The notes: a model not told the origin generated them from the sequence alone. A DNA stretch of 64,000 bases from JBDIAG01 sp047974565 (GCA_047974565.1 JBKECN010000011.1:62001-126000), one strand, 5' to 3'. Shown: positions 41,516-50,483, numbered from the stretch's first letter. A program made the numbers and translations.

Positions 41516-44500
41516 CTACAGTGCGATGCGCTTGTCGTCGTTGAGGGCCTGGACCAGGGCCGTGCGGAGCGCGTCGAGGTAGCGGTCCACGTCGTCTTCG
41601 GTCTCCAGGACGCCGTGGATGCCTGTGGCGCTGATGCTCTTGACCGAGACGGTCTGCTTCACGGGAACGGGCGAGGCCACCGTGTCGTGGTCGCGAGGGC
41701 GGGGGTTCTCGGCGAGTTGGTCGAGGATGGCCGGGTAGGTGTGTTCCTCGAAGGTGTTGGCGATCTCGCGGACGACGGCGATCTGGCTCTCACGGCCGAT
41801 CCGGTCGAGGATCGTGTTGACTCGCTGGGTCGTGTTGCGCGTGGCGGCGTCAGTGGCGTCGAGGTAGATCGCGCTGGTCTGGAGGGACGCCCAGCGTGAG
41901 TCGATCTCCCGAAGTGCCTCGTCGCGGTTCGCGACGAGCGCTTCGTCGACGCGTGCCTCAAGCTCGATTGCTGCGGCTTTCAACTTGGTCATCCGGTTGC
42001 CGCGGAAGGCTTGCGGGTCGGCGAGGAGTCCGGCCACCTCTTGGCTGCTGCCGGCGGGCAGATAGTTGAGGTTGTTGGCGTTGGTCGTGAGGAGTTCGCT
42101 TGCCTCGTCGTAGATCTTGCGCTGGGCGCCGCCGAGGAAGGCTTGGATGGGGTCGATGATGTCTGTCTTCGCGTCGAGCAGATCGTCGGGAGCGGCGAAG
42201 TCGGTCAGGTACCAGTCATCGGTCTTGCCAACGACCGAATCCAGCAGCGCGATCGGAGCTTCGAGTTGAGTTACGAAGGGGTACTTGGAGCCGCTGACTC
42301 GCGCCTTGAGTTCTTCACACTTGGCCCGGAGGCGCTCGCGTGTGTGTCGGGCGAGTTCGAGCGGGTCTTTCGGCACGGCGGGCTCATCGAAGAAGTCCGT
42401 GCAGAATGCCCGAAGCGTGGCGACCTTGCGCTGGTCGAACGTCTTCTGAGGTGCGACGACTATATGGGAGTGCTTCTGTGTGTTGCGCAGTGAGGCCGCC
42501 ACTTCGCTGCGCTTGAGGAGGTTCGAGTCGACCGTGAGAGTGATCTTCGAGGTGCCGACGAGCCAGGCGACGACACACTCGATCGAGGCGAGGTCCCAGC
42601 CGTAGGGTTTGGCCTGGAAGTGATCGACGATCTTCTTGACGGTGACCTGTTCCCCGAGACGGTCGCGCTGCAGTAGGTACGAAAGCACCTCATCTGCCGG
42701 GACCGTGAGGATATGGATGGTGGATTCGTCAACCATCGCGGTCTCGTCGCGGTTCACGAACCCGGCGACCTGCTGCTCGCTGTAGGTGTGTCCGCCGAGC
42801 AGGCTGAGCTGCGTGTAGGTACGCGCGATGAGGTCTTGGAAACCCTCGGTGATCCGCATGACTGCATCGTCAGACCCCGGCTTGAGGTCTGCTGCGTTGA
42901 TGACGAGATCGGCACGCCCGACGGCGCGGCGGATTCGCTCTACCAACTCCTTCTCGCGCTGCGCGTTCTGAGTGGCCTTGGCGCGCAGAATCTGCTCCTC
43001 GACTGGCGAGAGTGAACTGGTCTGCTTGCGCTTGGTGTACTTCTCGGTCTTGATCAGCAGCCGCAGGTCGGCCAGCACCCGGTTGTCGGGGTCGAGCACC
43101 ACACGCAACTCGTCCTTGCCCACCGAGTGCATCCGAATGGCCTCCGGCGCGTAGGGGTACTCGGGAGTGATGAAGTGAAGTGAGAGTTCGCGCTGTTGAC
43201 CGAACGCCTGGTCATCGAGCTTGTACCCGAACGGGAAGTCTTGCCCGTTCCTTGCGTACCGGAGCTTGGAGCTCTTGACCACATCGCTGGAGAGAATCTT
43301 GTTCAGCCGGGTGGAGACCTCGGAGGAGTCGATCTCGACGTTCTTGATCTCTTCCTCGATCACCTGTTCTTCGTTGGTCAGGTACTCGTAGACGTTGCCG
43401 TTGCGCTGCACGTACGTCTGGGTCTCCAGGAGCGTGAGCGCGTCCTGAACCTGCTTGGACAACGCGGGCAGGTCGAGTCCGAACCGGTTGTAGATCAGCA
43501 CGGTCAGGTTGCGCGGGGTGGCCTGGAAGCTCTCGACGTACTTCACCAGGAACAGTGCCTTGAGCAGTCGCACGGCGAGTTTGGTGACCGGTGAACCGCT
43601 GTCGGGCAGGTCGCGCTCGGCGCGGTCAACCGAGCGCTGTGCCGCGGACTTCAACGACGCGCGGATACCCGCGAACATAGCGTCGAAGGTGGCCAACGTG
43701 CCGATCTCGACATCACCGATGTCTTTGGCGACTTGCTGGACGACGCCGAGCATGGAGCGCTCACCAACGGAACTGTTGCGGCCCTCGAATACGTTGTGGT
43801 CGGAGATGCCCTCGATCGCGGCTTGGAACAGCGGGAACTGGTAGCTCACGAACGGGTAGGTGCCGACAAAGTGGGTCTCGTCGGTGAAGTTGCGGTAGGT
43901 CTTCGCGCCGTCGACGAAGTCGAACAGGGTCTTGAAGTTCGCAGACTCCTGCGCGTAGACCGCTTCGAGCACTTGGGTGCCCATGTCGTTCTTCTCCAGC
44001 AGTCGCTTGCGGATGACCTCTTCTACGTCTGCGGAGGTGAGCTTCACTCGGGTCTTGAACCTGGCCTGAATCTTCGAGAAGTCGTTGCCCTGCTGCTTGG
44101 TGCGGTCGCCGACGACCTTGTCCATGTCCTCCTGTGAGGTCACGAACACCCAGGCCCGTCCGCCGCACTTCGTGTTGAGCGACTCGGCAATCGTCTGAAG
44201 GTTCAGCATCAGCTGCGTGTTCGAACCGATGAACTGACCGACCTCGTCCACGAAAAAGTTCAGCCGGTACCCTGCGGGTTGCTTGTCCAGCCAGGTGCGG
44301 ACCTCGTCGGCAAAGTCCTCGATCGAGACCGAGTAGGTATCCTGGTACGTCTTCAAGATGTCGGGTGCGGTCGAAGAATCAAGGCCAGTGATCTGGGCAT
44401 ATGCCTCGTTGACCTGCTTTCGCACGGTCGGAAGCCCGAAACTCGGTCGGCGCTCCACCCACTCCCGGCCCGACACAGCTTGGAAGGCGCTCTTGAACAC

Positions 44501-45037
44501 ATCGAGTTGGCCCTCGTCGTCGAGCTGGCGCTCGAAGCGGGCGATGTGGCCCTGGTCGCCGTAGTAGCCGCGCGACTCATTGAAGACCTTCACGAACACG
44601 CGCAGCAGGGCGTCGGTCTGCTCCTTGCTGATGAGGGTGGCTTTCTGATCGATGTTGAACAACAGGCTCTTGGCTGGGATGCGGCCAGCCTTGTCGAGAA
44701 GGGGTGGCAGAAAGGCGTCTGCGGCCTTGGCGCGGAAGCCCTCCGAGACCCGCTCGCGCGGGAAGTTGTCACCCTCCACCTCGCCCAGGAGGTGTGCGAG
44801 GATCTTCAACAGGTGAGACTTACCAGAGCCGAAGAAGCCTGAGATCCAGACACCGTTCGCGTTGGTGTAGTTCGTGTACGACTCAAGCAGAAGCTCTAGT
44901 CCCTTGGCTGCTTCATTGGTCAGGACGTACTCGTCCACCTCCGTGCCCAGGTGCGCAACGTCGTCGGCCTTGATGACACCCTCAATGGGTCGCTGGACGT
45001 CCTTGGCGAAGATCTCGGTGAGATGCACGACGGTCAC
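41516..45037 (-). CDS. brxC: BREX system ATPase BrxC
   Basis: 1173 aa, GTG 45037, overlapping brxB (GTGA). TEIFAKDVQRPIEGVIKADD opens the protein and Walker A GFFGSGKSHLLKILAHLL is at 67-84. FFVDEVGQFIGSNTQLMLNL holds the Walker B acidic pair. A long helical region follows, typical of BrxC/PglY. BrxC is a large P-loop ATPase of the BREX core and probably forms part of a DNA-bound complex with BrxB, PglX and PglZ. The gene is intact. Confidence 0.96.
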   Translation of the reverse strand: MTVVHLTEIFAKDVQRPIEGVIKADDVAHLGTEVDEYVLTNEAAKGLELLLESYTNYTNANGVWISGFFGSGKSHLLKILAHLLGEVEGDNFPRERVSEGFRAKAADAFLPPLLDKAGRIPAKSLLFNIDQKATLISKEQTDALLRVFVKVFNESRGYYGDQGHIARFERQLDDEGQLDVFKSAFQAVSGREWVERRPSFGLPTVRKQVNEAYAQITGLDSSTAPDILKTYQDTYSVSIEDFADEVRTWLDKQPAGYRLNFFVDEVGQFIGSNTQLMLNLQTIAESLNTKCGGRAWVFVTSQEDMDKVVGDRTKQQGNDFSKIQARFKTRVKLTSADVEEVIRKRLLEKNDMGTQVLEAVYAQESANFKTLFDFVDGAKTYRNFTDETHFVGTYPFVSYQFPLFQAAIEGISDHNVFEGRNSSVGERSMLGVVQQVAKDIGDVEIGTLATFDAMFAGIRASLKSAAQRSVDRAERDLPDSGSPVTKLAVRLLKALFLVKYVESFQATPRNLTVLIYNRFGLDLPALSKQVQDALTLLETQTYVQRNGNVYEYLTNEEQVIEEEIKNVEIDSSEVSTRLNKILSSDVVKSSKLRYARNGQDFPFGYKLDDQAFGQQRELSLHFITPEYPYAPEAIRMHSVGKDELRVVLDPDNRVLADLRLLIKTEKYTKRKQTSSLSPVEEQILRAKATQNAQREKELVERIRRAVGRADLVINAADLKPGSDDAVMRITEGFQDLIARTYTQLSLLGGHTYSEQQVAGFVNRDETAMVDESTIHILTVPADEVLSYLLQRDRLGEQVTVKKIVDHFQAKPYGWDLASIECVVAWLVGTSKITLTVDSNLLKRSEVAASLRNTQKHSHIVVAPQKTFDQRKVATLRAFCTDFFDEPAVPKDPLELARHTRERLRAKCEELKARVSGSKYPFVTQLEAPIALLDSVVGKTDDWYLTDFAAPDDLLDAKTDIIDPIQAFLGGAQRKIYDEASELLTTNANNLNYLPAGSSQEVAGLLADPQAFRGNRMTKLKAAAIELEARVDEALVANRDEALREIDSRWASLQTSAIYLDATDAATRNTTQRVNTILDRIGRESQIAVVREIANTFEEHTYPAILDQLAENPRPRDHDTVASPVPVKQTVSVKSISATGIHGVLETEDDVDRYLDALRTALVQALNDDKRIAL

Positions 45038-45633
45038 GGCTCCTGTTCCAGAATGTTCTTGGCGCGGTAGTACTGGTCGTCCTTCAACCTGCCGAACAGC
45101 ACCAGCGACGAGCCGAGAGTGTCGGACTGCTCGTAGCGGCCAGGAAAGAACATGAGCATCGGTTTCCCGACCACGATGCTCTGCAAGTTGTTCAGCACGT
45201 TGTGGGAGCGGATGTAGGGGAACACCTCACCGATCCCGGTGAGGAACACAATGTCGAACCCGCCGTCAGCGAGCCGTTCTCGGATCGCGGGCGCGAGTTG
45301 CTGCTGTGGGTTGAGCATCGACTGCAACATCTCGGTGAACTCCGCCTTGTCGAGGTCGGACTCCACTTCGAGAACTTCGTGCCAGTCGCCGCGCTCCTTG
45401 AGGACCTCCACTGACAGGTCGTACAGGTTGATCTCGCGGACGTCGATGCCCTTGCCTGCGAGCCGGTTCTTGACTCGCTTCTTCGCCTTCGCTACGTCAA
45501 GGGCGTGCTCGGGCTCGTAGGGGTAGATGAAGAATGGTACTTCGTTCGATAGGCCTTCCATCTTGAGGAAGCGTTGGCCGCTGAGCACCGAGAACAGATG
45601 CTCCTCCTGGCGAGTGAGTTCGCTCGGCGTCAC
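45034..45633 (-). CDS. brxB: BREX protein BrxB
   Basis: 199 aa, GTG 45633, overlapping the brxA stop by GTGA. The body reads EVPFFIYPYEPEHALDVAKA, GIDVREINLYDLSVEVLKER and DIVFLTGIGEVFPYIRSHNV, with LQSIVVGKPMLMFFPGRYEQ. This is the DUF1788/BrxB family, a small core protein of type 1 BREX required for defence. It overlaps brxC by four bases at its end. Confidence 0.93.
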   Translation of the reverse strand: MTPSELTRQEEHLFSVLSGQRFLKMEGLSNEVPFFIYPYEPEHALDVAKAKKRVKNRLAGKGIDVREINLYDLSVEVLKERGDWHEVLEVESDLDKAEFTEMLQSMLNPQQQLAPAIRERLADGGFDIVFLTGIGEVFPYIRSHNVLNNLQSIVVGKPMLMFFPGRYEQSDTLGSSLVLFGRLKDDQYYRAKNILEQEP

Positions 45634-46250
45634 AGCGCACCCCCCTTGCTGTCTCGGGTCGGGAGGAACCGAACGTCGCTTGGTGTCTGGGTGTCGAGCG
45701 CGTCGTGGACGCGCTCAGAGAGGGCGGCGTGGACGATCTCGCCGTTGGCGAGCAGCCCCGCTTCGGTCAACATTCGGAACACCGTCGATCGCAGCTTCAG
45801 CAATGTGGAGTCCTTCACCTCCGCGAGTTCCGGGTGCCAGAGTGTCTTCCCGTGGACGAAGCTGTCGAAGTCTCCGTGGCCCAACACCGGCGTGAGCAGG
45901 AGGAACCGCTCACGGACGACCTCTTCGGCGAAGTCACCGATGAAGGCGTATCGGCGGCAAGCCGCCACCCACATCAGGTGACCGCGCTCGCTCGGGCTGG
46001 CATCGCTCAGCAACTCCAACTCGTCGTCAGTGAGCACAGCCAGCCGCTGTGCAACCTCGCGCGCAAGTCGGAACCCAGACGAACTGGTTCGAGCTTGGAG
46101 TAGGTTCTCTGTGCGGAGTCGCCCTCGGACGATGCCCCAGTCACGAGCTTCCAGATAGAGGGGCGCGGCGACGCCTGCTTCTCGGGTCAGGAGGGCACCA
46201 CTGGTGAAGGACAGCGCGTAGCGGTCACGCTCCACGGAGAGGCTGTTCAC
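45630..46250 (-). CDS. brxA: BREX protein BrxA
   Basis: 206 aa; GTG 46250 follows an excellent GGAGG by six bases. RYALSFTSGALLTREAGVAA, LLQARTSSSGFRLAREVAQR and LVHLMWVAACRRYAFIG-like segments match DUF1819/BrxA, a small NusB-like DNA-binding protein. KDSTLLKLRSTVFRMLTEAG near the end is the typical C-terminal helix. First of the core genes; 32 bp separate it from the upstream HTH gene. Confidence 0.93.
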   Translation of the reverse strand: MNSLSVERDRYALSFTSGALLTREAGVAAPLYLEARDWGIVRGRLRTENLLQARTSSSGFRLAREVAQRLAVLTDDELELLSDASPSERGHLMWVAACRRYAFIGDFAEEVVRERFLLLTPVLGHGDFDSFVHGKTLWHPELAEVKDSTLLKLRSTVFRMLTEAGLLANGEIVHAALSERVHDALDTQTPSDVRFLPTRDSKGGAL

Positions 46251-46282
46251 CTGATCCCTCCTTCCGGGACTTGGGCAGTGGA

Positions 46283-46540
46283 TCAGGATATGGGGTGACA
46301 CCGACAACGCCGTCGGGAGGGCTCAGACTCAGCAGAGCGATCACCCGGGCGGGGATGGGCCAGAGCCGGCAGCCGAGGCGCCTGGCCCACCCAGCCGTCG
46401 ATTTCGCTGGCTTGGAACTTCCCGAGGCGGCCAACCCTGCGTGTGGGCATCGCCCACTCGGCGGTCCAGGCGTTGACGATGGCTCTGGTGAGCCGCCCGT
46501 GGGCAGCGATGTCATCTGCGGACAGCCACCCCTCGGCCAC
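46283..46540 (-). CDS. Excisionase-type HTH protein at the head of the BREX operon
   Basis: 85 aa from GTG 46540 (after AGGGGG). VAEGWLSADDIAAHGRL, NAWTAEWAMPTRRVGRLGKF and QASEIDGWV match the HTH_17/excisionase fold (WLSxDDIAxHLGV...WIxxxxMPxxKVGRLWKFxxSEIDxWV). It lies 32 bp before brxA in the same direction. It probably regulates the operon, in the role that BrxR plays elsewhere. The second helix is a little diverged. Confidence 0.65.
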   Translation of the reverse strand: MAEGWLSADDIAAHGRLTRAIVNAWTAEWAMPTRRVGRLGKFQASEIDGWVGQAPRLPALAHPRPGDRSAESEPSRRRCRCHPIS

Positions 46541-47112
46541 CTTGGTCCCCCTCGCATTATGGCCAGGACAGGCCAGCACTCCCGACCATACCCGTGGATG
46601 TCGTCTCGAGTCGGGTTTATCCGAGCGTGTGGCCGGACGTGTAAGGCACCACGGACGACGCGACCTGGGCAAGAGTTGCCGACCGATTTCGGCGGCCTCG
46701 ACCGAACGCGGCGTGGACGGGGTGCTGGTCTCCGCCTCCCGGGTTTTGCGGGCCACCCGCGGCGCCGATGCGCTGTTTCCCGAGCGTTGCGCCGGCGCGC
46801 CGGCCGGGTCGTCGACCAGCAGGACCGCTTCGTCGCCCTCATCGACGCGCTGGCGGCCCAGGCGAGGATCGCCCCGGACGACCCGTCCACCGACCTCGCG
46901 TACCAACGGCTGGTGAACCGCCGCGATCGCTGGATGACGCAGGCGTGACCCAGCGATGCCGCAGTTCACACCCTCGTCTACGAACGGTTCAAGGACGAGA
47001 GTCGGTTCCAGGCCTTAATCCGCAGCGCAGAGAAGATCACGGACAAGCGCTCATCGGCGACTGGGTGCCGTTCGTCGTGGCGAAGTCCCCGCGCGAGGTG
47101 CAGCCGGAGATC
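46541..47112. other. Probable decayed coding stretch upstream of BREX
   Basis: No intact gene is recognised. Plus-strand frames show two coding-like scraps, DRFVALIDALAAQARIAP with DLAYQRLVNRRDRW (ending 46948), then in another frame LVYERFKDESRFQALIRSAE with KITDK. They may belong to one broken gene. The BREX promoter must also lie here (minus strand, above 46540). Confidence 0.4.
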
Positions 47113-47595
47113 ATGCCCCGGCACGACCAAGCCGAGGTAAGCGAGGAAGACCGGGCATTTCAGCACGATCTGGACTTCGAGTGGGATGTGGCACTCGTCG
47201 GCGAACTCACGAACCCAGCGCTGGTGCGGCCCACCGATCGATGCCCGATTGACCGAGAGCACTGGCCTGGATACCTCCGCGGGGGGCCGCTCGCCGCCTT
47301 GCGTCGTACCCTCATCGACAACCTCGGCCCGTTGTGTTCGCTCTGTCAGATCCGATATCCCGTCATGATCGACCACGACCACGAAACGAGGCTCGTCCGC
47401 GGCTACCTCTGCAGAGACTGCAACACCCGCGTCGAGCGGTGCCTCCACGTGTCAGGGTGCCCCAGAGCGGAGTATCTGAACTCCCCACCAGCAGCGCCAC
47501 TCGGTCTGCGCCACCCACGCGGCGTGGAACGGCGCTACCGACCGGACAGGGCGGAGACCATGGCTCGTGCTCTAGCCCTGCTCGAACAGGCCTAG
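47113..47595 (+). CDS. Endonuclease VII-like zinc/His-Me protein
   Basis: 160 aa from ATG 47113 (upstream in-frame codons exist). The core reads PLCSLCQIRYPVMIDHDHET then RLVRGYLCRDCNTRVERCLH, that is CxxC ... DHDH ... RGxLCxxCN, the T4 endonuclease VII/HNH-like treble-clef. Such proteins are frequent in phages and actinobacterial islands as junction or nicking nucleases. No partner is obvious. It ends just before repeat copy 4, at the right border of the defence block. Confidence 0.7.
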   Translation: MPRHDQAEVSEEDRAFQHDLDFEWDVALVGELTNPALVRPTDRCPIDREHWPGYLRGGPLAALRRTLIDNLGPLCSLCQIRYPVMIDHDHETRLVRGYLCRDCNTRVERCLHVSGCPRAEYLNSPPAAPLGLRHPRGVERRYRPDRAETMARALALLEQA

Positions 47596-47599
47596 GTCC

Positions 47600-47639
47600 G
47601 GTAGGCCAAAGTCGTTGCATGTGACGACATCGGCATACC
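47600..47639 (+). repeat. 40-bp palindromic intergenic repeat, copy 4
   Basis: GGTAGGCC, AAAGTCGTT, centre GCATGT, GACGACAT and CGGCATACC. It is diverged but has the same length and ends as the other copies. It lies four bases after the endonuclease gene stop and before the hydrolase gene, at the right edge of the accessory block. Confidence 0.75.
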
Positions 47640-47743
47640 AAACGACCGTGGCATCGGCCCACCTCGGCTGCCCAAGCATGACTGCAGCAGAACCTCTGGT
47701 GCCGACGACCCATCTGGGAAACGACACCACTAGGCTCGCCAAG

Positions 47744-48517
47744 GTGACTGCCGTTCTCGTCCATGGCAATCCTGAAACGACGGCCGTGTGGGGACCCCTG
47801 CGCGCGGCCCTCGCTGAGCGCGGCGTCGACGACGTGGTGTGTGTCAGCCCACCGGGGTTCGGCGCACCGGTCCCGCCGGGATGGACCGCCACCTACTCCG
47901 AGTACGCCGCCTGGCTGGTCGACGAAGTGGCCACCCTGGCCGCAGAGCACGGCCCGGTGGACCTCGTCGGCCACGACTGGGGGGCGGGACACGTCGCCGG
48001 GGCGGTGGCGGCGCGGCCCGACCTGGTGCACACGTGGGCCATCGACTGCGCCGGCATGCTCAACCCGTGGTACGTCTGGCACGGCTTGGCCCAGGTGTGG
48101 CAGACCGAGGGAAGGGGCGAACAGGCGCTGGCCGGCTGGACCGCGATGGGCACCGACGCCTTGACCACCGGCTTCGCCGGCAATGGCATTCCGACCGAGA
48201 TCGCCCGGGAGATGGCCGAGGCCTTCGACCAGGACACTGCCCGCTGCATCCTTGCCCTGTACCGCAGCGCGGTCCAACCGGCCCTGACCGAGCTGGCCGA
48301 CCGCCTCGACGCCGCTCTGGAATCCGGCCCGCCGCCCGGTCTGCTCTTCGACGCCACCGAGGACGCCTACGTCTCCTCCGCTCTGGTTCCATCCGTGGCC
48401 GAACGTTTCGGGGCACACACCTGCTCGTTGCCGGGGGCCGGGCACTGGTGGCTGGTGAACCCGCAGCCGGTGGCAACCGCCGCCGACGCGCTGACGGCCT
48501 GGTGGTCGAAGGCCTGA
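47744..48517 (+). CDS. Alpha/beta-fold hydrolase
   Basis: 257 aa from GTG 47744; ATG 47678 would add 22 residues. I prefer the later start because related proteins begin at this TAVLVHGNPETTAVW segment. Motifs: HGNPE oxyanion strand, DLVGHDWGAGHVAGAVA with Asp rather than Ser at the nucleophile position (GHDWGA, as in dehalogenase/epoxide-hydrolase-type enzymes), WYVWHGLAQVWQT, and GAGHWW near the end (catalytic His). The Asp nucleophile suggests haloalkane dehalogenase or epoxide-hydrolase chemistry. The substrate is unknown. Confidence 0.8.
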   Translation: MTAVLVHGNPETTAVWGPLRAALAERGVDDVVCVSPPGFGAPVPPGWTATYSEYAAWLVDEVATLAAEHGPVDLVGHDWGAGHVAGAVAARPDLVHTWAIDCAGMLNPWYVWHGLAQVWQTEGRGEQALAGWTAMGTDALTTGFAGNGIPTEIAREMAEAFDQDTARCILALYRSAVQPALTELADRLDAALESGPPPGLLFDATEDAYVSSALVPSVAERFGAHTCSLPGAGHWWLVNPQPVATAADALTAWWSKA

Positions 48518-48756
48518 GATCCGGTCAGCCGGTCCCGCAACAGCCGCCAACACCCCAGGAACACCCTTCCTGGTGCACCGAAATGTGTCTCAGAAACGCG
48601 AGAGCGTTCAGTGGAACCGGCACGAGGCTGCCCGAACCGGTCCAGCCGGCTTCACCTACCCCGGTAGCCGGCGCCACCGGACCTGACACCTGTCAGGTGG
48701 AGGTCATGACGCCGGCTCATGATGCTCGCGCCCCACCGATTCCTAGCGTTGAGGCC

Positions 48757-49170
48757 ATGACGAGAACCACGGCCGCACACCCCAGCCCCGGTCGCCTCGA
48801 CCCCACGCCTCCTCCGGATGGGCACCCTCGTCGGTGGCTGATCCTGGCGATCATGTGCTTGGCGCTGATCGTCACCGGCCTGGACACCCTGATCGTGACG
48901 ATCGCGCTGCCCGTGATCGGCTCCGAGTTGGGGGCCACCGCCAGCCAACTGCAATGGGTGGTGGACGCCTACGCAGTCGCCTACGCAGTCCCGCGCGAGG
49001 CCGAACTGCTGCGTCACGTCGGCGGCGGCCCGTCCACCGACGACATCGCGGGGACGATGTTCCTCACCTGCGGCACCGTGCGCAACTACCTGTCGATCAT
49101 CATGACCAAGCTGGATGCGACCACCCGGGATCAGGCAGTGGCCACCGCCCGCGAGCACGGGTGGCTCTGA
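48757..49170 (+). pseudogene. In-frame MFS-LuxR deletion chimera
   Basis: The 137-codon frame from ATG 48757 begins as a drug-exporter MFS protein: LILAIMCLALIVTGLDTLIV then ALPVIGSELGATASQLQWVV and DAYAVAYAV. At about 48988 it changes abruptly to the end of a LuxR regulator: PREAELLRHVGGGPST, GTMFLTCGTVRNYLSIIMTK and ATAREHGWL. A direct repeat CTACGCAGTC straddles the junction. This looks like a deletion that joined the starts and ends of two genes in frame. Neither function can remain complete. Confidence 0.72.
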
Positions 49171-49192
49171 GCCATCCCGCACGATCGCGTCG

Positions 49193-50383
49193 TCACCCGG
49201 CTGGACGACCGCGCCGGGACCTGCGGATGGCGACCCGATCGAGATCTCTGCCGACGATGAGACGACCCGAGAAGCCCTTCTGCGCGCCGTACCAACGGTG
49301 TTCGGGCCAGTTGCCCGGCACCAGGTGCGATAGCACGAGCGTGGAGACGCCGGCCTGCTCGGCGACCGGGCCGACCTGTTCGATGGTGGTGTGCGCGTCC
49401 AACAGATGCCGGTAGAGCCCCTCCTGCCCGGCGGTGCGGGGTGATGGCAGTAGCTGCTCCACCCAGAGCGGGTCGATCACCTCATGGACGAGAATGTCTG
49501 CCCCGGAGGCGAGTTCGATGAGGTTCTCACTCGGGCCGGTGTCGCCGGAGAACACCACGGACCCATCCTCGGTGTCGAACCGGAAGCCGAGCGCGGGGAA
49601 GACCGGGGCGTGCTGGACCAGCGTCGCCGACACCTTGACCCGGTCGTCCTCGAAGAAGGTGATCGGCGACATCCGCGGGTGGGGATTGCCGTTGGGGTCG
49701 GCCAGATACCGGGCGGGAATGGGGACGTCGGCACCGACGAACAACTGATCGGGGACGGGCTTGCGGTTGTCGAAGGCCCGGTCGTTGAAGTCGGTGGCGA
49801 AGGCCCGAACCAGCAGCTCGACCATCTCCCGGGTGCCGGGAGTGGGGTTGTCCGGCACGACAACCGGCGGGGCAGGCGGCGGGCCGAACAAGGGTGGGAC
49901 GGCTCCCCGGTTTCCCGGGCCCCAGACGGTGATCTTGCTGTCCACGAGGGACAGGCCATTGGCCAGACCCTCGGTGAGCAGGTTGTTCAGGTCCACTACG
50001 TGGTCGGAGTGCAGGTGGGTGAGGAAGATTCCCCGCAACGCGTCCAAGGGCCCGTCGGTGTCAGCTCGCCAGTTGCCGAGCTCGGCGTCTCGGGCCTGGC
50101 GCAGCACGCCGGCACCGGCGTCGACGATGTAGTACCGGTCGCCGACGAGCACCGCCGAGGCGATCCCGTGCCGATCGCTGCCCGGCCACATCGGTGGCCC
50201 GCCCGAGGTGCCCAGCAGCACCAGCTGACTGCGGCTCTTGCGGTCCGAGCCCGAGGGCCGGGCTCCCTGGGAGGCCGCCGCGGAGGTGGGCGCCGCCGCG
50301 GCGACCACCCCCGCCGTCAGGGCGCCGAGGGCAGCCCGGCGGCTGACCCCCGTCGCCATGGCTTTCGTGACGATGTCACACAT
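49193..50383 (-). CDS. Tat-exported metallo-beta-lactamase-fold hydrolase, copy 2
   Basis: 396 aa, ATG 50383. Tat signal GVSRRAALGALTAG, then HLHSDHVVD and the other zinc ligands as in copy 1 (11408-12601). Apart from the leader, the 165-215 region and the last 20 residues, the two proteins are nearly identical. This copy is the last gene of the MhpA/dioxygenase/hydrolase cluster, about 100 bp after the C-C hydrolase. A periplasmic or surface hydrolase that prepares an aromatic ester or lactone for the pathway is plausible but unproven. Confidence 0.85.
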   Translation of the reverse strand: MCDIVTKAMATGVSRRAALGALTAGVVAAAAPTSAAASQGARPSGSDRKSRSQLVLLGTSGGPPMWPGSDRHGIASAVLVGDRYYIVDAGAGVLRQARDAELGNWRADTDGPLDALRGIFLTHLHSDHVVDLNNLLTEGLANGLSLVDSKITVWGPGNRGAVPPLFGPPPAPPVVVPDNPTPGTREMVELLVRAFATDFNDRAFDNRKPVPDQLFVGADVPIPARYLADPNGNPHPRMSPITFFEDDRVKVSATLVQHAPVFPALGFRFDTEDGSVVFSGDTGPSENLIELASGADILVHEVIDPLWVEQLLPSPRTAGQEGLYRHLLDAHTTIEQVGPVAEQAGVSTLVLSHLVPGNWPEHRWYGAQKGFSGRLIVGRDLDRVAIRRSRRGRPAG

Positions 50384-50483
50384 TTCCGTTTCTCCATCCG
50401 GGCAGGCTCGCCCGACTCATGTTGTTGTGGGATCGACCTGATCGAATGCGCTGGCCGCCAGGTCTTGTCGAAGGCCTTACCGC

